A stretch of DNA of 64,000 nucleotides from Hafnia alvei (GCF_900095695.1 NZ_FMIQ01000057.1:62001-126000), one strand, 5' to 3'; counted from the stretch's first letter, positions 28,535 to 38,907 are shown. Notes: a model not told the origin generated them from the sequence alone. Translations and numbers: made by a program.

Positions 28535-29293
28535 ATGACAACATATTGGCCCTATCCAAAAATCGTCGCCCACCGCGGTGGCGGCAAATTAGCACCAGAG
28601 AACACCTTAGCGGCCATTGATATTGGCGCAGAGTATGGGCATAAAATGATTGAGTTTGATGCCAAGCTCAGCGCCGATGGGCAAATTTTTTTGCTGCACG
28701 ACGATAATCTGGAACGCACCACTAACGGTTGGGGCGTCGCCGGTGATTTGCCTTGGGAAAAACTGGTGAGTTTGGATGCCGGAGGTTGGTTTGGGCGCGC
28801 GTTTCGCGACGAACCTTTGCCGCTGCTCTCGCAGGTTGCCGATCGCTGTCGTGAATTTGGCCTAGCGGCGAATATTGAGATTAAACCCACGACCGGCGTT
28901 GAACGTGAAACAGGGCGCGTGGTTGCGCTGGCTGCAAAAACGCTGTGGGCAACGCACCCGGTTCCGCCTTTGCTCTCCTCTTTTTCGGTTGAGTCATTGG
29001 CCGCGGCGCAAGAGGCGGTTCCTGAACTACCACGTGGTTTGCTGCTTGAAACATGGGATGAAGAGTGGCTGGCGTTAACCACGCGCTTAGGCTGCGTTTC
29101 ATTGCATATCGATCACAATGAGCTGACTGCGGAACGCGTTGCTGATATCAAAGCTGCGGGATTGCGCATTCTGGTGTACACGGTGAATAACCCGAAACGC
29201 GCTCGGTTGCTGCTGGATTGGGGCGTTGACTGCATCTGTACCGATAAAATTGATGTGATTGGTGCTGATTTCGCAGACCGCGAATCCGTTTAA
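28535..29293 (+). CDS. ugpQ: UgpQ, cytoplasmic glycerophosphodiester phosphodiesterase
   Basis: A 252-residue GDPD-family enzyme that splits imported glycerophosphodiesters into glycerol-3-phosphate and an alcohol. Catalytic features are [15 protein letters not shown] near residue 10, the metal-site EFDAKLS and [13 protein letters not shown], and NIEIKP in the middle. There is no signal peptide, which separates it from periplasmic GlpQ. It closes the ugp operon and is followed by the paired hairpins at 29317-29387. Confidence 0.96.
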   Translation: MTTYWPYPKIVAHRGGGKLAPENTLAAIDIGAEYGHKMIEFDAKLSADGQIFLLHDDNLERTTNGWGVAGDLPWEKLVSLDAGGWFGRAFRDEPLPLLSQVADRCREFGLAANIEIKPTTGVERETGRVVALAAKTLWATHPVPPLLSSFSVESLAAAQEAVPELPRGLLLETWDEEWLALTTRLGCVSLHIDHNELTAERVADIKAAGLRILVYTVNNPKRARLLLDWGVDCICTDKIDVIGADFADRESV

Positions 29294-29316
29294 ATTGGGG
29301 AGCTGACCCACCCCAG

Positions 29317-29387
29317 CCCTCCCCTTCGCAGGGGAGGGCGATGTTTGTAAGAATCTCGATCTGCTCCTCCCCCTGCAAAGGGGGAGG
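29317..29387. repeat. Paired GC-rich palindromes between ugpQ and yhhA
   Basis: Two hairpins: CCCTCCCC-TTCGCA-GGGGAGGG (29317-29338) and CCTCCCCCT-GCAA-AGGGGGAGG (29366-29387), joined by 27 bases ending TCTCGATCTGCT. A near copy lies at 34846-34925. They sit between convergent genes and look like a BIME/REP-like element acting at transcript ends. Confidence 0.8.
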
Positions 29388-29415
29388 TTGCGAGGGGGTA
29401 TTCGAGCTATGCGGC

Positions 29416-29847
29416 CTACTGCCCACCGTTATTTTTTCTATTCTGATCCACGGTGTTTTGCTGGTTCAGCATTCTTTGATTATTCACTTTTTTCTGCTGA
29501 TCCATCTGATTAAGTTGCAGCTGCTGTTGGCGCTGCTGGCGATTCTGGTTGTTGAGCATGCGCTGCTGATTGTTATTCTGCCATTGCTGATCGGCATTCA
29601 GACGCATGTTTTCATTCAACTGATGTATTTGCTGCGCTTGGTTATCTCGCTGGATTTGAGTTTGCGTATTACGCAGCTGCTGTTGATTGAAGCTGTTGTT
29701 TTGGTTCTGAAAACCTTGTTGCTGTTGTTGGATCATTTGCTGTTGCTGCTGTATGACGGCCGACTGCGCATAGGCATTTACACTGCAAAAAAGTGACAAT
29801 GGCGAAAGTAACAGGGCGGGAAGTACAACACGTATTAGGTTTTTCAT
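29416..29847 (-). CDS. yhhA: YhhA, glutamine-rich secreted protein (DUF2756)
   Basis: A 143-residue protein with a signal peptide (LIRVVLPALLLSPLSLFCSVNAYA) and a mature part made almost only of Gln, Asn, Arg and Leu, matching E. coli YhhA (DUF2756, 146 residues). Function is unknown; the low-complexity region may be a coiled coil or disordered. A strong ribosome site AGGAGGT precedes the ATG. In E. coli it also lies next to ugpQ. Its reverse strand shows a long spurious open frame caused by the Gln codons. Confidence 0.88.
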   Translation of the reverse strand: MKNLIRVVLPALLLSPLSLFCSVNAYAQSAVIQQQQQMIQQQQQGFQNQNNSFNQQQLRNTQTQIQRDNQAQQIHQLNENMRLNADQQWQNNNQQRMLNNQNRQQRQQQLQLNQMDQQKKVNNQRMLNQQNTVDQNRKNNGGQ

Positions 29848-30063
29848 AAGACCTCCTGTGATGCTATTCCCTTAAGTCTATGGCATTTCATCTTGCTTTG
29901 CGTGGCAGTTGAAGCGAAAAATGAGCGAATAAATGCCATGAATTTTCGTAATCGCTCGTTTTGTTCTTGCATTTCTGGCTAAAAACCGCAATCTCTTGAA
30001 GGTCTTTAGGTTGTTGTACTCTACGGTTTTAGCAACAATTCCATATGCTTAATGCGGTTTTTT

Positions 30064-30083
30064 GTAAGTAACATGTTCGTTAC
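30064..30083 (+). promoter_or_regulatory. Possible GlpR half-operator ahead of glpE
   Basis: GTAAGTAACATGTTCGTTAC contains ATGTTCGTTA, a good match to one half of the GlpR operator (ATGTTCGATAACGAACAT), about 40 bases before glpE. The other half is poor. Autoregulation of glpEGR by this site is only a suggestion. Confidence 0.35.
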
Positions 30084-30120
30084 AATACGGGCAATTTGAA
30101 TACAGTAATGGAATGGTGTT

Positions 30121-30450
30121 ATGGAACAGTTTGTCGTTATTTCCGTTGAGCAGGCACAGCAAAAGTTACAACAACCAGAAACGGTGTTGGTTGATATTCG
30201 CGATCCGCAGAGCTATGCCGCTGGGCATGCCGCAGGCGCATTTCATCTAACCAATGAGACGCTGCAAAACTTTATGCAACACAATGAATTCGATACACCG
30301 GTGATGGTGATGTGCTATCACGGTAATAGCAGCCGTGGCGCAGCGCAGTATTTGCTGCACCAAGGATTTGAAGAGGTATACAGCATCGATGGCGGATTTG
30401 AAGCATGGAACCGTGCTTATCCGCAGCAGGTCGAGAGCTCATCCCTGTAG
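30121..30450 (+). CDS. glpE: GlpE, thiosulfate sulfurtransferase
   Basis: A 109-residue single-domain rhodanese, cytoplasmic, that moves sulfur from thiosulfate to cyanide or thiols in vitro. The active-site loop is [12 protein letters not shown] with the catalytic Cys in CYHGNSS, and [21 protein letters not shown] is the rhodanese N-terminal motif. It starts the glpEGR operon; glpG begins 47 bases after its stop. Confidence 0.95.
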   Translation: MEQFVVISVEQAQQKLQQPETVLVDIRDPQSYAAGHAAGAFHLTNETLQNFMQHNEFDTPVMVMCYHGNSSRGAAQYLLHQGFEEVYSIDGGFEAWNRAYPQQVESSSL

Positions 30451-30497
30451 CGCCTATTAGGCATCATTATGGTGCCCATTTTAACAAGCAGGTATTC

Positions 30498-31334
30498 ATG
30501 GTTCGTATTATTTCCCTGCCTAACCCAAGGCTGGCGCAGGCGTTTATTGATTATATGGCGACGCAGGGCGTTCGTTTAGAGTTGGAAGTGCACAATGATG
30601 AAGTTGTGCTTTGGCTCGCCGATGGCACCCAGCAGGCGAAGGTTGAACAGGAGCTCTCGCGCTTTCTTCAAGAACCTTTGCATCCACGCTATCAGGCGGC
30701 CAGCTGGCATGCGGGGTCAACGCACAGCGGCTTGAAATATAGCAGCTTTAGCTACCTGAAAAGCTTTACCCGACAGACCGGCCCCTTAACGGTTGGGATC
30801 ACGGCTGTCTGCGTGGTGGTCTATTTGTTAATGCTGCTGTTGGGCGATGAGACAGTCATGAACTGGCTGGCGTGGCCTGCTGATTCAAGCCAATATTTTC
30901 AGGTTTGGCGCTGGGTTAGCCATGCGTTTCTGCATTTCTCAGCGGTGCATATCATCTTTAATCTCATGTGGTGGTGGTATCTTGGCGGGCAGGTTGAAAA
31001 ACGCTTAGGCGCTGGCAAGCTGCTGCAAATTGCGTTGGTTGCGGCCTTTATGAGCGGCTGGGCGCAGTCATTGTTTAGTGGTTCTAATTTTGGTGGTCTG
31101 TCTGGCGTCGTGTATGCATTGATGGGCTATGTGTGGTGGTGTGGTGAACGTGCTCCGCAAATGGGCATCAATATGCCACGTGGTCTGATGGTTTTTTCAG
31201 TGCTGTGGCTGGTGGCAGGACATTTTGATTGGTTTGGAATGTCGGTCGCAAACGGTGCGCATATTGCAGGTTTAGTGATTGGATTGCTGATGGCGTTTTG
31301 GGATGCTCACCATCAGCGCAAGACATCAGCGTAA
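30498..31334 (+). CDS. glpG: GlpG, rhomboid intramembrane protease
   Basis: A 278-residue inner-membrane rhomboid serine protease. A cytoplasmic N-terminal domain (about 90 residues) leads into six helices. The catalytic Ser is in [14 protein letters not shown], the His in NGAHIAGL, and the [19 protein letters not shown] segment lines the active site. An upstream frame from 30405 overlaps glpE and is not needed; [16 protein letters not shown] matches the family start. Confidence 0.95.
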   Translation: MVRIISLPNPRLAQAFIDYMATQGVRLELEVHNDEVVLWLADGTQQAKVEQELSRFLQEPLHPRYQAASWHAGSTHSGLKYSSFSYLKSFTRQTGPLTVGITAVCVVVYLLMLLLGDETVMNWLAWPADSSQYFQVWRWVSHAFLHFSAVHIIFNLMWWWYLGGQVEKRLGAGKLLQIALVAAFMSGWAQSLFSGSNFGGLSGVVYALMGYVWWCGERAPQMGINMPRGLMVFSVLWLVAGHFDWFGMSVANGAHIAGLVIGLLMAFWDAHHQRKTSA

Positions 31335-31380
31335 GAGCAACGTCTAACCGCCGGACATCCGGCAACTCAGGGGAATTGAT

Positions 31381-32139
31381 GTGAAGCAAACACAGCGCCA
31401 TGACGCGATAATCGATCTCGTTCGCCAGCAAGGATATGTGAGCACGGAAGAATTGGTCGAGCACTTTGCGGTGAGCCCGCAGACGATTCGCCGCGATCTG
31501 AATGACTTGGCGGAGCAAAACAAAATTCAGCGTCATCACGGTGGCGCAGCACTTCCGTCCAGCTCTGTGAATGCGGCTTATCACGATCGTAAGATCATGT
31601 GGTCGGCGGAAAAAGCGCGTATTGCGCAACACGTTGCTAGTCTGATCCCTGATGGCGCCACGCTGTTTATTGATATTGGCACCACGCCGGAAGCGGTCGC
31701 GCATGCATTGCTGAATCACCGTAATCTGCGTGTCGTCACCAATAACCTTAACGTTGCCACGTTGCTGATGGGCAAAGAAGATTTTCGGTTGATACTGGCG
31801 GGTGGCGAAGTGAGAACCCGTGACGGCGGCATCATGGGTGAAGCCACGCTAGATTTTATCTCTCAGTTCCGTTTGGACTACGGCATTCTTGGTATCAGCG
31901 GTATTGATATGGACGGTTCACTGCTGGAGTTTGATTACCATGAAGTACGTACCAAGCGCGCTATTATCGAAAACTCACGCTGCGTAATCTTAGTTACGGA
32001 TCACTCCAAATTTGGCCGTAATGCGATGGTGAATCTGGGCAACATGGATCTCATTGATTACCTGTTCACCGATGAACAGCCACCGGCCAGTATTCAGAAA
32101 ATCATCGAGCAGCACGAAGTTCAGCTCGAAATCTGCTAA
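31381..32139 (+). CDS. glpR: GlpR, glycerol-3-phosphate regulon repressor
   Basis: A 252-residue DeoR-family repressor with a GTG start at 31381, giving the family N-terminus KQTQRHDAIIDLVRQQGYVSTEELVEHFAVSPQTIRRDLNDL (helix-turn-helix). The C-terminal sugar-phosphate-binding part includes DIGTTPEAVAHALLNH and GILGISGID. Bound glycerol-3-phosphate releases it from operators such as those ahead of glpD at 33229-33270. It ends the glpEGR operon with a terminator. Many laboratory E. coli strains carry a glpR mutation; this copy looks intact. Confidence 0.96.
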   Translation: MKQTQRHDAIIDLVRQQGYVSTEELVEHFAVSPQTIRRDLNDLAEQNKIQRHHGGAALPSSSVNAAYHDRKIMWSAEKARIAQHVASLIPDGATLFIDIGTTPEAVAHALLNHRNLRVVTNNLNVATLLMGKEDFRLILAGGEVRTRDGGIMGEATLDFISQFRLDYGILGISGIDMDGSLLEFDYHEVRTKRAIIENSRCVILVTDHSKFGRNAMVNLGNMDLIDYLFTDEQPPASIQKIIEQHEVQLEIC

Positions 32140-32160
32140 GTCTTTTCCTCTCTATTTCTA

Positions 32161-32194
32161 AACGCACAGAGCCAGTTTGGTCTGTGCGTTTTGC
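32161..32194 (+). terminator. glpR terminator
   Basis: AACGCACAGA / TCTGTGCGTT stem with the inner GCCAGTTTGG loop, followed by TTTTGCTTT. Confidence 0.8.
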
Positions 32195-32361
32195 TTTGCC
32201 TTTTCTCTTCGCTTTTTAATGTGCCTTAGATTCCAAAAGCGCCTGCAGCGCTGTAAGTCTCGCGAATTTCTCTGAATCGGTTTCGCAGTTACGTGCGGCT
32301 GTCCTTGAGTCAATTTTAAGCTCCAATAAATTGTTATTGATGGTTTATTAATCGATAAAAT

Positions 32362-32376
32362 TAACCTATTAGGTTA
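32362..32376. promoter_or_regulatory. MqsA operator palindrome
   Basis: TAACCT-ATT-AGGTTA lies about 20 bases before the mqsR start. It is the known MqsA recognition pattern AACCT-N3-AGGTT, here with a three-base spacer, and supports autoregulation of mqsRA. Confidence 0.85.
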
Positions 32377-32394
32377 TATTGCTAAGGAGAGCAG

Positions 32395-32706
32395 ATGGAG
32401 AAGCGAACGCCGCATTGCAGTTTGGAAAAGGTACGGAACTTGATTGGGAAGGGGATGATTAGGATAACCAAATCAGCGCATCGTGATGCTGAGCTGATAC
32501 ATTTTGGCCTTGCTGATATGTATCGCGTTGTCTGTGAGCTCTCGCCCCAAGATTTCTATAAGAGTATGACAACTTATGATGACCATCGCATCTGGCAGGA
32601 TGTCTACCATTGCCATCTGGACAAGGTGTCTCTCTATGTGAAATTAACGGTTGTTGATGATGTCCTCATCGTTTCGTTTAAGGAGTTAGATCATGCAATG
32701 CCCTGA
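32395..32706 (+). CDS. mqsR: MqsR, mRNA interferase toxin
   Basis: A 103-residue RelE-like ribonuclease toxin that cuts mRNA mainly at GCU/GCA in the family. MEKRTPH at the start, SPQDFYKSMTTYDDHRIWQDVYH and the C-terminal VVDDVLIVSFKEL match E. coli MqsR (98 residues). A ribosome site AAGGAGA precedes it. The last 14 bases overlap mqsA. The toxin is complete, unlike the ParE2-like one at 23470, so the pair is probably active. Confidence 0.95.
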   Translation: MEKRTPHCSLEKVRNLIGKGMIRITKSAHRDAELIHFGLADMYRVVCELSPQDFYKSMTTYDDHRIWQDVYHCHLDKVSLYVKLTVVDDVLIVSFKELDHAMP

Positions 32707-33091
32707 ATGTGGTTCTAAAAATACGATTAAAGATTACCGTGACATCCCATTTACCTATAAAGGGCAGCCTACGGTGGTTAAAGCTGTCGGTGCCGATTGG
32801 TGTTTAGACTGCGGGGAAGGCGTGATTTTTAAAGAAGAATCTCTGCGTATCGACAGCATTTTGACGGAGTTCAACAAACAGGTTAATGCGTCCATTATCG
32901 ATCCTGAGTACGTGGTGGCAATGCGAAAAAAGCTGAACCTTTCCCAAAGTGAAGCCGGTGAGATCTTTGGTGGCGGCGTGAACGCATTTTCGCGCTACGA
33001 AACAGGAAAAGCGCTGCCCCATGTCTCAACCATCAAATTGTTAAAACTGCTTGATAAGTATCCAGAATTGCTCGAAGAAATTCGTAACTAG
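32693..33091 (+). CDS. mqsA: MqsA, antitoxin and transcription repressor
   Basis: A 132-residue antitoxin. The N-terminal zinc domain has C3, C6, C37 and C40 (CPEC, CLDC) and neutralises MqsR. The C-terminal helix-turn-helix domain (LNLSQSEAGEIFGGGVNAFSRYETG) binds DNA. In E. coli MqsA also represses rpoS and csgD. It starts inside mqsR (toxin-first order, as is usual for this pair). The operon lies between glpR and glpD. Confidence 0.95.
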   Translation: MQCPECGSKNTIKDYRDIPFTYKGQPTVVKAVGADWCLDCGEGVIFKEESLRIDSILTEFNKQVNASIIDPEYVVAMRKKLNLSQSEAGEIFGGGVNAFSRYETGKALPHVSTIKLLKLLDKYPELLEEIRN

Positions 33092-33228
33092 CCTTTCTCT
33101 TTCGACGCCTAAGTTCGTCAGCTTGGGCGGCTCTGCGTCTCAATACCCACACAGTATGTAATTTTATTATCTCTCAACTGTTATCTTCATCACGCTGAAA
33201 TGTTTTTGTTTGGTTAATTTCTGGCGCT

Positions 33229-33270
33229 AATGTTTGTTTGTGAGTATTATAATGCTCGTAAACGAACATT
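33229..33270 (+). promoter_or_regulatory. Tandem GlpR operators ahead of glpD
   Basis: AATGCTCGTAAACGAACATT (33251-33270) is a near-perfect GlpR operator (ATGTTCG-N4-CGAACAT type). A weaker copy AATGTTTGTTTGTGAGTATT lies 22 bp to its left (33229-33248). Glycerol-3-phosphate would relieve repression of glpD. Confidence 0.8.
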
Positions 33271-33333
33271 ATTCGATTGTTTTTCTATCATCAACGACAA
33301 AATTAGAACTGTTTCGAGCATCCGGAGGGGAAA

Positions 33334-34818
33334 GTGGAAACCAAAGACTTGATCGTTATCGGTGGTGGCATTAACGGTGCCGGTATCGCTGCGGATGCGG
33401 CAGGACGCGGGCTTTCCGTTCTGATGCTGGAGGCTAAAGATTTGGCCTGTGCCACGTCATCTGCGAGCTCTAAATTAATCCACGGTGGCCTGCGCTATCT
33501 GGAGCACTATGAGTTTCGTTTGGTGAGCGAAGCCTTGGCAGAGCGTGAAGTGTTGCTGAAACTTGCGCCGCATATCGCCTTCCCGATGCGTTTCCGCTTA
33601 CCGCACCAGCCGCATTTGCGCCCGGCTTGGATGATCCGTACGGGTCTGTTCCTTTACGATCATTTGGGCAAACGTACCAGCTTGCCAAGCAGCAAAGGCC
33701 TGCGCTTTGGCCCTGAATCGGTCTTAAAATCCAGCTTAACGCGTGGATTTGAGTATTCAGATTGTTGGGTTGATGATGCTCGTTTGGTGCTGTTAAACGC
33801 GCAAGAAGTTGTGGTGCGCGGTGGTGAAGTTCGCACTCGTACTCAGGTTACACGCGCCTATCGTGAAAATGGATTGTGGGTTGTTGAAGCTAAAAACGCA
33901 GACACGGGTGAAGTCTCTACCTGGCGTGCCAAAGGTCTGGTGAATGCGACCGGCCCATGGGTAAAACATTTCTTCGATAATGGATTAGAGCTGAAATCTC
34001 CTTACGGTATCCGTCTGATCAAGGGCAGCCATATTGTGGTTCCTCGTGTCCATAATCAGCCGCAGGCTTACATTCTGCAGAATGAAGATCACCGCATTGT
34101 CTTTGTGATCCCGTGGATGGATGAGTTTTCTATCATCGGCACTACCGATGTGGAATATAACGGCGACCCGCATGATGTGAAGATTGATGATAATGAAGTG
34201 AATTACCTGCTGAAGGTTTATAACGATCACTTCAAGAAACAGTTAAGCAAAGACGACGTTGTCTGGACCTATTCCGGTGTGCGTCCGCTGTGTGACGATG
34301 AATCAGATTCTCCGCAGGCGATCACCCGTGACTATACGCTCGACGTACACGATCAGGATGGCAAAGCACCGCTGCTTTCCATATTCGGCGGCAAGCTCAC
34401 TACCTATCGCAAACTGGCTGAACATGCGCTAGAGAAACTGTCTGGCTATTACGATAACTGTGGCCCTGCATGGACTAAAAATGGTGTATTGCCGGGAGGC
34501 GATTTAGGCACCGATCGCGATAGCTATGCTGCACAGCTGCGTCGCCGCTTTACGTGGTTACCGGAAGCGTTAGCCCGTCGCTACGTGCGCACTTACGGTA
34601 CTCGCGTTGAACAGCTGATTGGAACCGCGCAATCGCTGGAAGAGCTGGGTGAGCACTTTGGTCATCATCTGTATGAAGCTGAGCTGCGTTATCTGGTTGC
34701 CGAAGAGTGGGTGGTTGAGCTTGATGATGCGATCTGGCGCCGTACTAAGTTAGGTATGTGGCTGGATGATGCTCAGAAACAGCGTGTCGCGCAGTGGCTG
34801 GCAGAGCATAAGTCATAA
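33334..34818 (+). CDS. glpD: GlpD, aerobic glycerol-3-phosphate dehydrogenase
   Basis: A 494-residue FAD enzyme of the inner-membrane face that oxidises glycerol-3-phosphate to dihydroxyacetone phosphate and passes electrons to quinone. The start is a GTG at 33334 behind GGAGGGG. The FAD-binding VIGGGINGAGIAADAAGRG, SSASSKLIHGGLRYLE, and later GVRPLCDDESDSPQAITRDY and GGKLTTYRKLAE are all present. It has its own GlpR-controlled promoter and ends at the paired hairpins shared with convergent glgP. It fits with ugp import next door, which supplies the substrate. Confidence 0.97.
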   Translation: METKDLIVIGGGINGAGIAADAAGRGLSVLMLEAKDLACATSSASSKLIHGGLRYLEHYEFRLVSEALAEREVLLKLAPHIAFPMRFRLPHQPHLRPAWMIRTGLFLYDHLGKRTSLPSSKGLRFGPESVLKSSLTRGFEYSDCWVDDARLVLLNAQEVVVRGGEVRTRTQVTRAYRENGLWVVEAKNADTGEVSTWRAKGLVNATGPWVKHFFDNGLELKSPYGIRLIKGSHIVVPRVHNQPQAYILQNEDHRIVFVIPWMDEFSIIGTTDVEYNGDPHDVKIDDNEVNYLLKVYNDHFKKQLSKDDVVWTYSGVRPLCDDESDSPQAITRDYTLDVHDQDGKAPLLSIFGGKLTTYRKLAEHALEKLSGYYDNCGPAWTKNGVLPGGDLGTDRDSYAAQLRRRFTWLPEALARRYVRTYGTRVEQLIGTAQSLEELGEHFGHHLYEAELRYLVAEEWVVELDDAIWRRTKLGMWLDDAQKQRVAQWLAEHKS

Positions 34819-34845
34819 CGACTGCATGACATGACCCCACCCTAA

Positions 34846-34925
34846 CCCTCCCCTTCGCAGGGGAGGGAACTGTTTAGTGATGGTTGAAAGACCCTCGATC
34901 TGCTCCTCCCCCTGCGAAGGGGAGG
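34846..34925. repeat. Paired GC-rich palindromes between glpD and glgP
   Basis: CCCTCCCC-TTCGCA-GGGGAGGG (34846-34867) and CCTCCCC-loop-GGGGAGG (34905-34925), joined by a spacer ending CTCGATCTGCT. This is nearly the same as the element at 29317-29387, including flanking ACCC-C-ACCC. It lies between convergent gene ends and the second hairpin is followed by CTTTT, so it can terminate transcripts. Confidence 0.82.
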
Positions 34926-34934
34926 CTTTTCGCT

Positions 34935-37382
34935 CTACAACTTCACCGCTTTAATATTCCATATCTCATCCGCGTATTCCTGAATCGTTCGGTCGGATGA
35001 GAAATACCCCATATTGGCGATATTCATCACCGCGCGGTGTGTCCATTCAATAGGCGTTTTATACAGCTCATCCACTTTATCCTGTGTATCAATATAGCTA
35101 CGGTAATCCGCCAGTAGCTGATAGTGATCGCCGAAGTTCACCAATGAATCAAAGAGACTTGCATAGCGGCGCGGATCTTCAGGGCTGAATGCGCCCGTCG
35201 CAATTTGGGTGAGCACTTGGTTTAGCTCAGGATCCTGTTCGTAGATTTGGCGCGGGTTATAGCCATTATTACGCAGCGCTTCAACCTGCTCGGTGGTATT
35301 GCCGAAGATAAAGATATTCTCTTCACCTACATGCTTGAGCATTTCGACGTTTGCGCCGTCTAATGTGCCGATGGTCAATGCGCCGTTGAGCGCAAATTTC
35401 ATGTTGCTAGTACCCGACGCTTCGGTGCCTGCCGTTGAAATCTGCTCTGAAAGATCGGCGGCTGGGATAATCATCTGTGCCAAACTGACGCCATAGTTGG
35501 GGATGAAAACAACTTTGAGCTTGCCTTTGATGCGCTCATCGTTGTTGATCACTTTAGCTACATCGTTGATCAAATGAATGATTTGCTTGGCGTTGTAATA
35601 CGCTGATGCGGCTTTACCCGCAAAGATCTTCACCCGTGGTGTCCAATCGTTTTCGGGATCTTGCAGGATACGATTGTAGTGGGTGATGACATGCAACACG
35701 TTCAGTAGCTGGCGTTTGTATTCGTGGATCCTTTTGATCTGCACGTCGAACAGCGCATTAGGATCTAGCACCACATTAAGCTTCTGCGCGACATACAGGG
35801 CGAGCTGTTTTTTATTGTGCAGCTTGGCCTGTTGCACATCGCGAATGAAGGTCGGGTAGTCGATGTGTGTTAACAGCTCATTGAGCTGGCTTAAATCGGT
35901 GCGCCATCTCTGCCCGATGTTTTCATCCAGCACTTTTGACAGCGGTTGGTTAGCCAACGCCAGCCAGCGACGTGGGGTTACGCCGTTAGTTTTATTACAG
36001 AAACGGTTCGGGAATAGACGAGCAAAATCGGCAAACAGCGATTGCACCATCAGTTCAGAATGTAGCTCAGATACGCCGTTTACTTTATGGCTAGCGATCA
36101 CTGCCAGCCACGCCATGCGCACGCGACGTCCGTTGGTTTCATCGATAATGGAAACGCGTGAGAGCAATGCATCATCATTAGGATATTGCTCTTTCACGTC
36201 TTTTAGGAAATGGTCGTTGATCTGGAAAATAAGCTGTAGATGGCGCGGTAAAATTTTGCCCAACATGTCTACCGGCCACGTTTCGAGGGCTTCGCTCATT
36301 AACGTATGATTGGTGTAGGAGAAAACCTGTACCACGATGGCCCAAGCGCTTTCCCACGTGAATTTGTGATCGTCAATGAGCAGCCGCATCAATTCGGGAA
36401 TCGAAAGCACCGGATGGGTGTCGTTCAGGTGGATAGCAATTTTTTCGGCGAGATTCTGTAAAGTGTGATGGGTTTGCCAATGGTGATGGAGAATATCTTG
36501 CACCGTCGCAGAGACGAGAAAGTATTCCTGACGCAGGCGCAGCTCACGGCCTGAATAGGTGGAATCATCTGGATAAAGCACGCGGGACACGTTTTCCGAG
36601 TGGTTTTTATCTTCCACTGCGGCGAAGTAATCGCCCTGATTAAACTTACCTAAATTGATTTCGCTACTGGCGCGCGCGGACCATAAACGCAGGGTGTTGG
36701 TGGCATCGGTGTCAAAGCCCGGAATAATTTGGTCAAAAGCCAGCGCCAGCACCTCTTCGGTTTCCAACCAGCGGGCACGATTGCCTTCCTGCTGAATACG
36801 TCCACCGAATCGAACCCGGTAGCGCGTGTTATGGCGCACGAACTCCCACGCATTGCCGTATTCCAGCCAGTTATCAGGTGACTCCGCCTGCTGCCCATTC
36901 ACGATGTTCTGTTTGAACATACCGTATTCATAGCGAATACCGTAGCCGCGGGCCGGTAGGGCGAGCGTCGCCATGGAATCGAGAAAACAGGCCGCTAACC
37001 GACCAAGACCGCCGTTGCCGAGCCCAGGATCGATTTCTTCATCGATAAGCTCTTCAAGATCGAGCCCCATTTCATCTAAGGCTTGCTTGGTTTCGTCATA
37101 CACACCCATCGCCATCAAGGCGTTTGAGAGCGTACGGCCGAGCAAAAATTCCATCGAAAGATAGTAAACCTGACGTACATCCTGCGAGAACTGAGCGCGG
37201 GTAGAACGCAGCCAGCGCTCGACCATTCTGTCTCGCACCGCGAATAGCGTGGCGTTTAACCAGTCATGCTGGTTGGCAATGGACGGATCTTTGCCAACCA
37301 CAAACATCAGTTTGTAAGCAATCGAGTGTTTGAGCGCCTCGACGCTGACAACGGGCGAAGTATAGCTAAACGGTGAAGTCAT
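34935..37382 (-). CDS. glgP: GlgP, glycogen phosphorylase
   Basis: An 815-residue PLP-dependent phosphorylase that releases glucose-1-phosphate from glycogen; same length as E. coli GlgP. The PLP-lysine region is [46 protein letters not shown] and QLNDTHP-like [18 protein letters not shown] are family motifs. It is the last gene of glgBXCAP; 94 bases separate it from glgA. It differs from MalP at 47064 in the EASGTSN versus EASGTGN position, the usual distinction between the two. Confidence 0.96.
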   Translation of the reverse strand: MTSPFSYTSPVVSVEALKHSIAYKLMFVVGKDPSIANQHDWLNATLFAVRDRMVERWLRSTRAQFSQDVRQVYYLSMEFLLGRTLSNALMAMGVYDETKQALDEMGLDLEELIDEEIDPGLGNGGLGRLAACFLDSMATLALPARGYGIRYEYGMFKQNIVNGQQAESPDNWLEYGNAWEFVRHNTRYRVRFGGRIQQEGNRARWLETEEVLALAFDQIIPGFDTDATNTLRLWSARASSEINLGKFNQGDYFAAVEDKNHSENVSRVLYPDDSTYSGRELRLRQEYFLVSATVQDILHHHWQTHHTLQNLAEKIAIHLNDTHPVLSIPELMRLLIDDHKFTWESAWAIVVQVFSYTNHTLMSEALETWPVDMLGKILPRHLQLIFQINDHFLKDVKEQYPNDDALLSRVSIIDETNGRRVRMAWLAVIASHKVNGVSELHSELMVQSLFADFARLFPNRFCNKTNGVTPRRWLALANQPLSKVLDENIGQRWRTDLSQLNELLTHIDYPTFIRDVQQAKLHNKKQLALYVAQKLNVVLDPNALFDVQIKRIHEYKRQLLNVLHVITHYNRILQDPENDWTPRVKIFAGKAASAYYNAKQIIHLINDVAKVINNDERIKGKLKVVFIPNYGVSLAQMIIPAADLSEQISTAGTEASGTSNMKFALNGALTIGTLDGANVEMLKHVGEENIFIFGNTTEQVEALRNNGYNPRQIYEQDPELNQVLTQIATGAFSPEDPRRYASLFDSLVNFGDHYQLLADYRSYIDTQDKVDELYKTPIEWTHRAVMNIANMGYFSSDRTIQEYADEIWNIKAVKL

Positions 37383-37476
37383 AATCAGTACACCCCGGTA
37401 ATGAAAAATATGGGTTACAGCATGGATGGCAAATTATGCAATTTGCGCCAACAATGCCGATAAAATCTTTATTGGG

Positions 37477-38907
37477 CTAAAGTCGGCTGTAGAGCTCCAA
37501 ATAGCTCACGGCCGCTTTTTCCCAGCTGAAGTTTTGCGCCATGGCTTGGCGCTGCACGTAGCGCCACAGCGTTGGGCGCGTCCAGAGAACAAAGGCGCGG
37601 CGGAGCGCATTCGACAAATCTTTGGTATCGCAGTCATTAAAGACAAAGCCGCTGGCGCTGCCTTCGGAGAGATTTTCCAGCGAGCAGTCGTTCACCGTGT
37701 CGGCTAAGCCGCCGGTATGGCGCACCAACGGCAGGGTGCCGTATTTCAGCCCGTACAGCTGAGTTAGCCCGCAGGGCTCAAAACGACTCGGTACTAAAAT
37801 AACGTCGGCGCCCGCAATAATCCGATGCGAGAACGCTTCGTGATAACCGATTTGCACGCCAACCTGACCGGGATAGGCGGCCGCAGCGGCCAGAAATGCC
37901 TCTTGCAAAGGAGCATCTCCCGCACCGAGAAGTGCCAGCTGTCCACCGCCGTTTAATAGCGTAGGCAGGGCTTCAAGCACTAAATCCAATCCCTTCTGGC
38001 TGGTTAAACGGCTGACAACCGCAAAGATCGGTTTCTCCGGATCGACTTCTAACCCCATGGCCGTTTGTAGATGCTGTTTGTTTAGCGCCTTCTCTTTGAG
38101 ATTTTCTCGCTGATAACAGTTGGCGATGAGTTTATCGGTCGCGGGATCCCAAATCGCATCATCAACGCCGTTGAGAATGCCGCTGAGTTTGCCTTCGCGT
38201 TCAAGCTGCTGTAATAGCCCCTCCATGCCATAGGCGAATTCAGGGCGGGTGATTTCTTTCGCATAGGTAGGGCTGACCGTTGTGACGTGATCGGCGTAAA
38301 ACAGCCCGGCTTTTAAGAATGAGATTTGGCCATAGAATTCCAGTCCATAGATCTGGAAGAAATCCTGTGGTAGATACAGCTCAGCCATGTGATGAGCTGA
38401 AAATAAGCCCTGATAGGCAAGGTTGTGCACGGTAAACACAGAGCGAGCTGGGCGACCACGCGCCGCCAGATACGCGCAGGCGAGGCCTGCATGCCAATCA
38501 TGGGCATGAACCACCTGTGGGCGCCAATAGTGGTCGCAGCCGCTGGCCAGTTCGGCGGCTATCCATCCCAGCAAGCCGAAACGGCGATGGTTGTCTGAGT
38601 AGGCATACATCGCCTGATCGTGATACGGGCTGCCGGGGCGGTCATAAAGATGCGGGGCATCAATCAAATAGATACCAACGCCTTGATAATGACCAAAACG
38701 CAGCGTAACGCGACCGGCAAAGGTATCTAGCGTGGCGACTTCATGTGTTTCAGGGATCCCTTCTTTCAGCGCCGGAAATCCGGGGAGAAGAACGCGCACA
38801 TTAGCTCCCTGAGCAATTTGCGCAGCAGGCATTGCACCGACAACGTCGGCTAATCCACCTGTTTTGAGCAGGGGAAACAGTTCGGAACAGACGTGCAATA
38901 CGTACAT
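37477..38907 (-). CDS. glgA: GlgA, glycogen synthase
   Basis: A 476-residue GT5 glycosyltransferase that extends alpha-1,4-glucan from ADP-glucose. The ADP-glucose-binding KTGGLADV is near residue 15, with [11 protein letters not shown] and the C-terminal [33 protein letters not shown]. It stands between glgC and glgP in the glgBXCAP operon. The 76-bp gap to glgC holds a 7-bp stem (GCTCCCG/CGGGAGC, 38935-38965). Confidence 0.97.
   Translation of the reverse strand: MYVLHVCSELFPLLKTGGLADVVGAMPAAQIAQGANVRVLLPGFPALKEGIPETHEVATLDTFAGRVTLRFGHYQGVGIYLIDAPHLYDRPGSPYHDQAMYAYSDNHRRFGLLGWIAAELASGCDHYWRPQVVHAHDWHAGLACAYLAARGRPARSVFTVHNLAYQGLFSAHHMAELYLPQDFFQIYGLEFYGQISFLKAGLFYADHVTTVSPTYAKEITRPEFAYGMEGLLQQLEREGKLSGILNGVDDAIWDPATDKLIANCYQRENLKEKALNKQHLQTAMGLEVDPEKPIFAVVSRLTSQKGLDLVLEALPTLLNGGGQLALLGAGDAPLQEAFLAAAAAYPGQVGVQIGYHEAFSHRIIAGADVILVPSRFEPCGLTQLYGLKYGTLPLVRHTGGLADTVNDCSLENLSEGSASGFVFNDCDTKDLSNALRRAFVLWTRPTLWRYVQRQAMAQNFSWEKAAVSYLELYSRL

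Noticed and set aside
29341-29796. 151-residue hydrophobic frame opposite yhhA
   Set aside because: It is the antisense of Gln/Asn codons, giving Leu/Ile-rich sequence; yhhA has a signal peptide and ribosome site.
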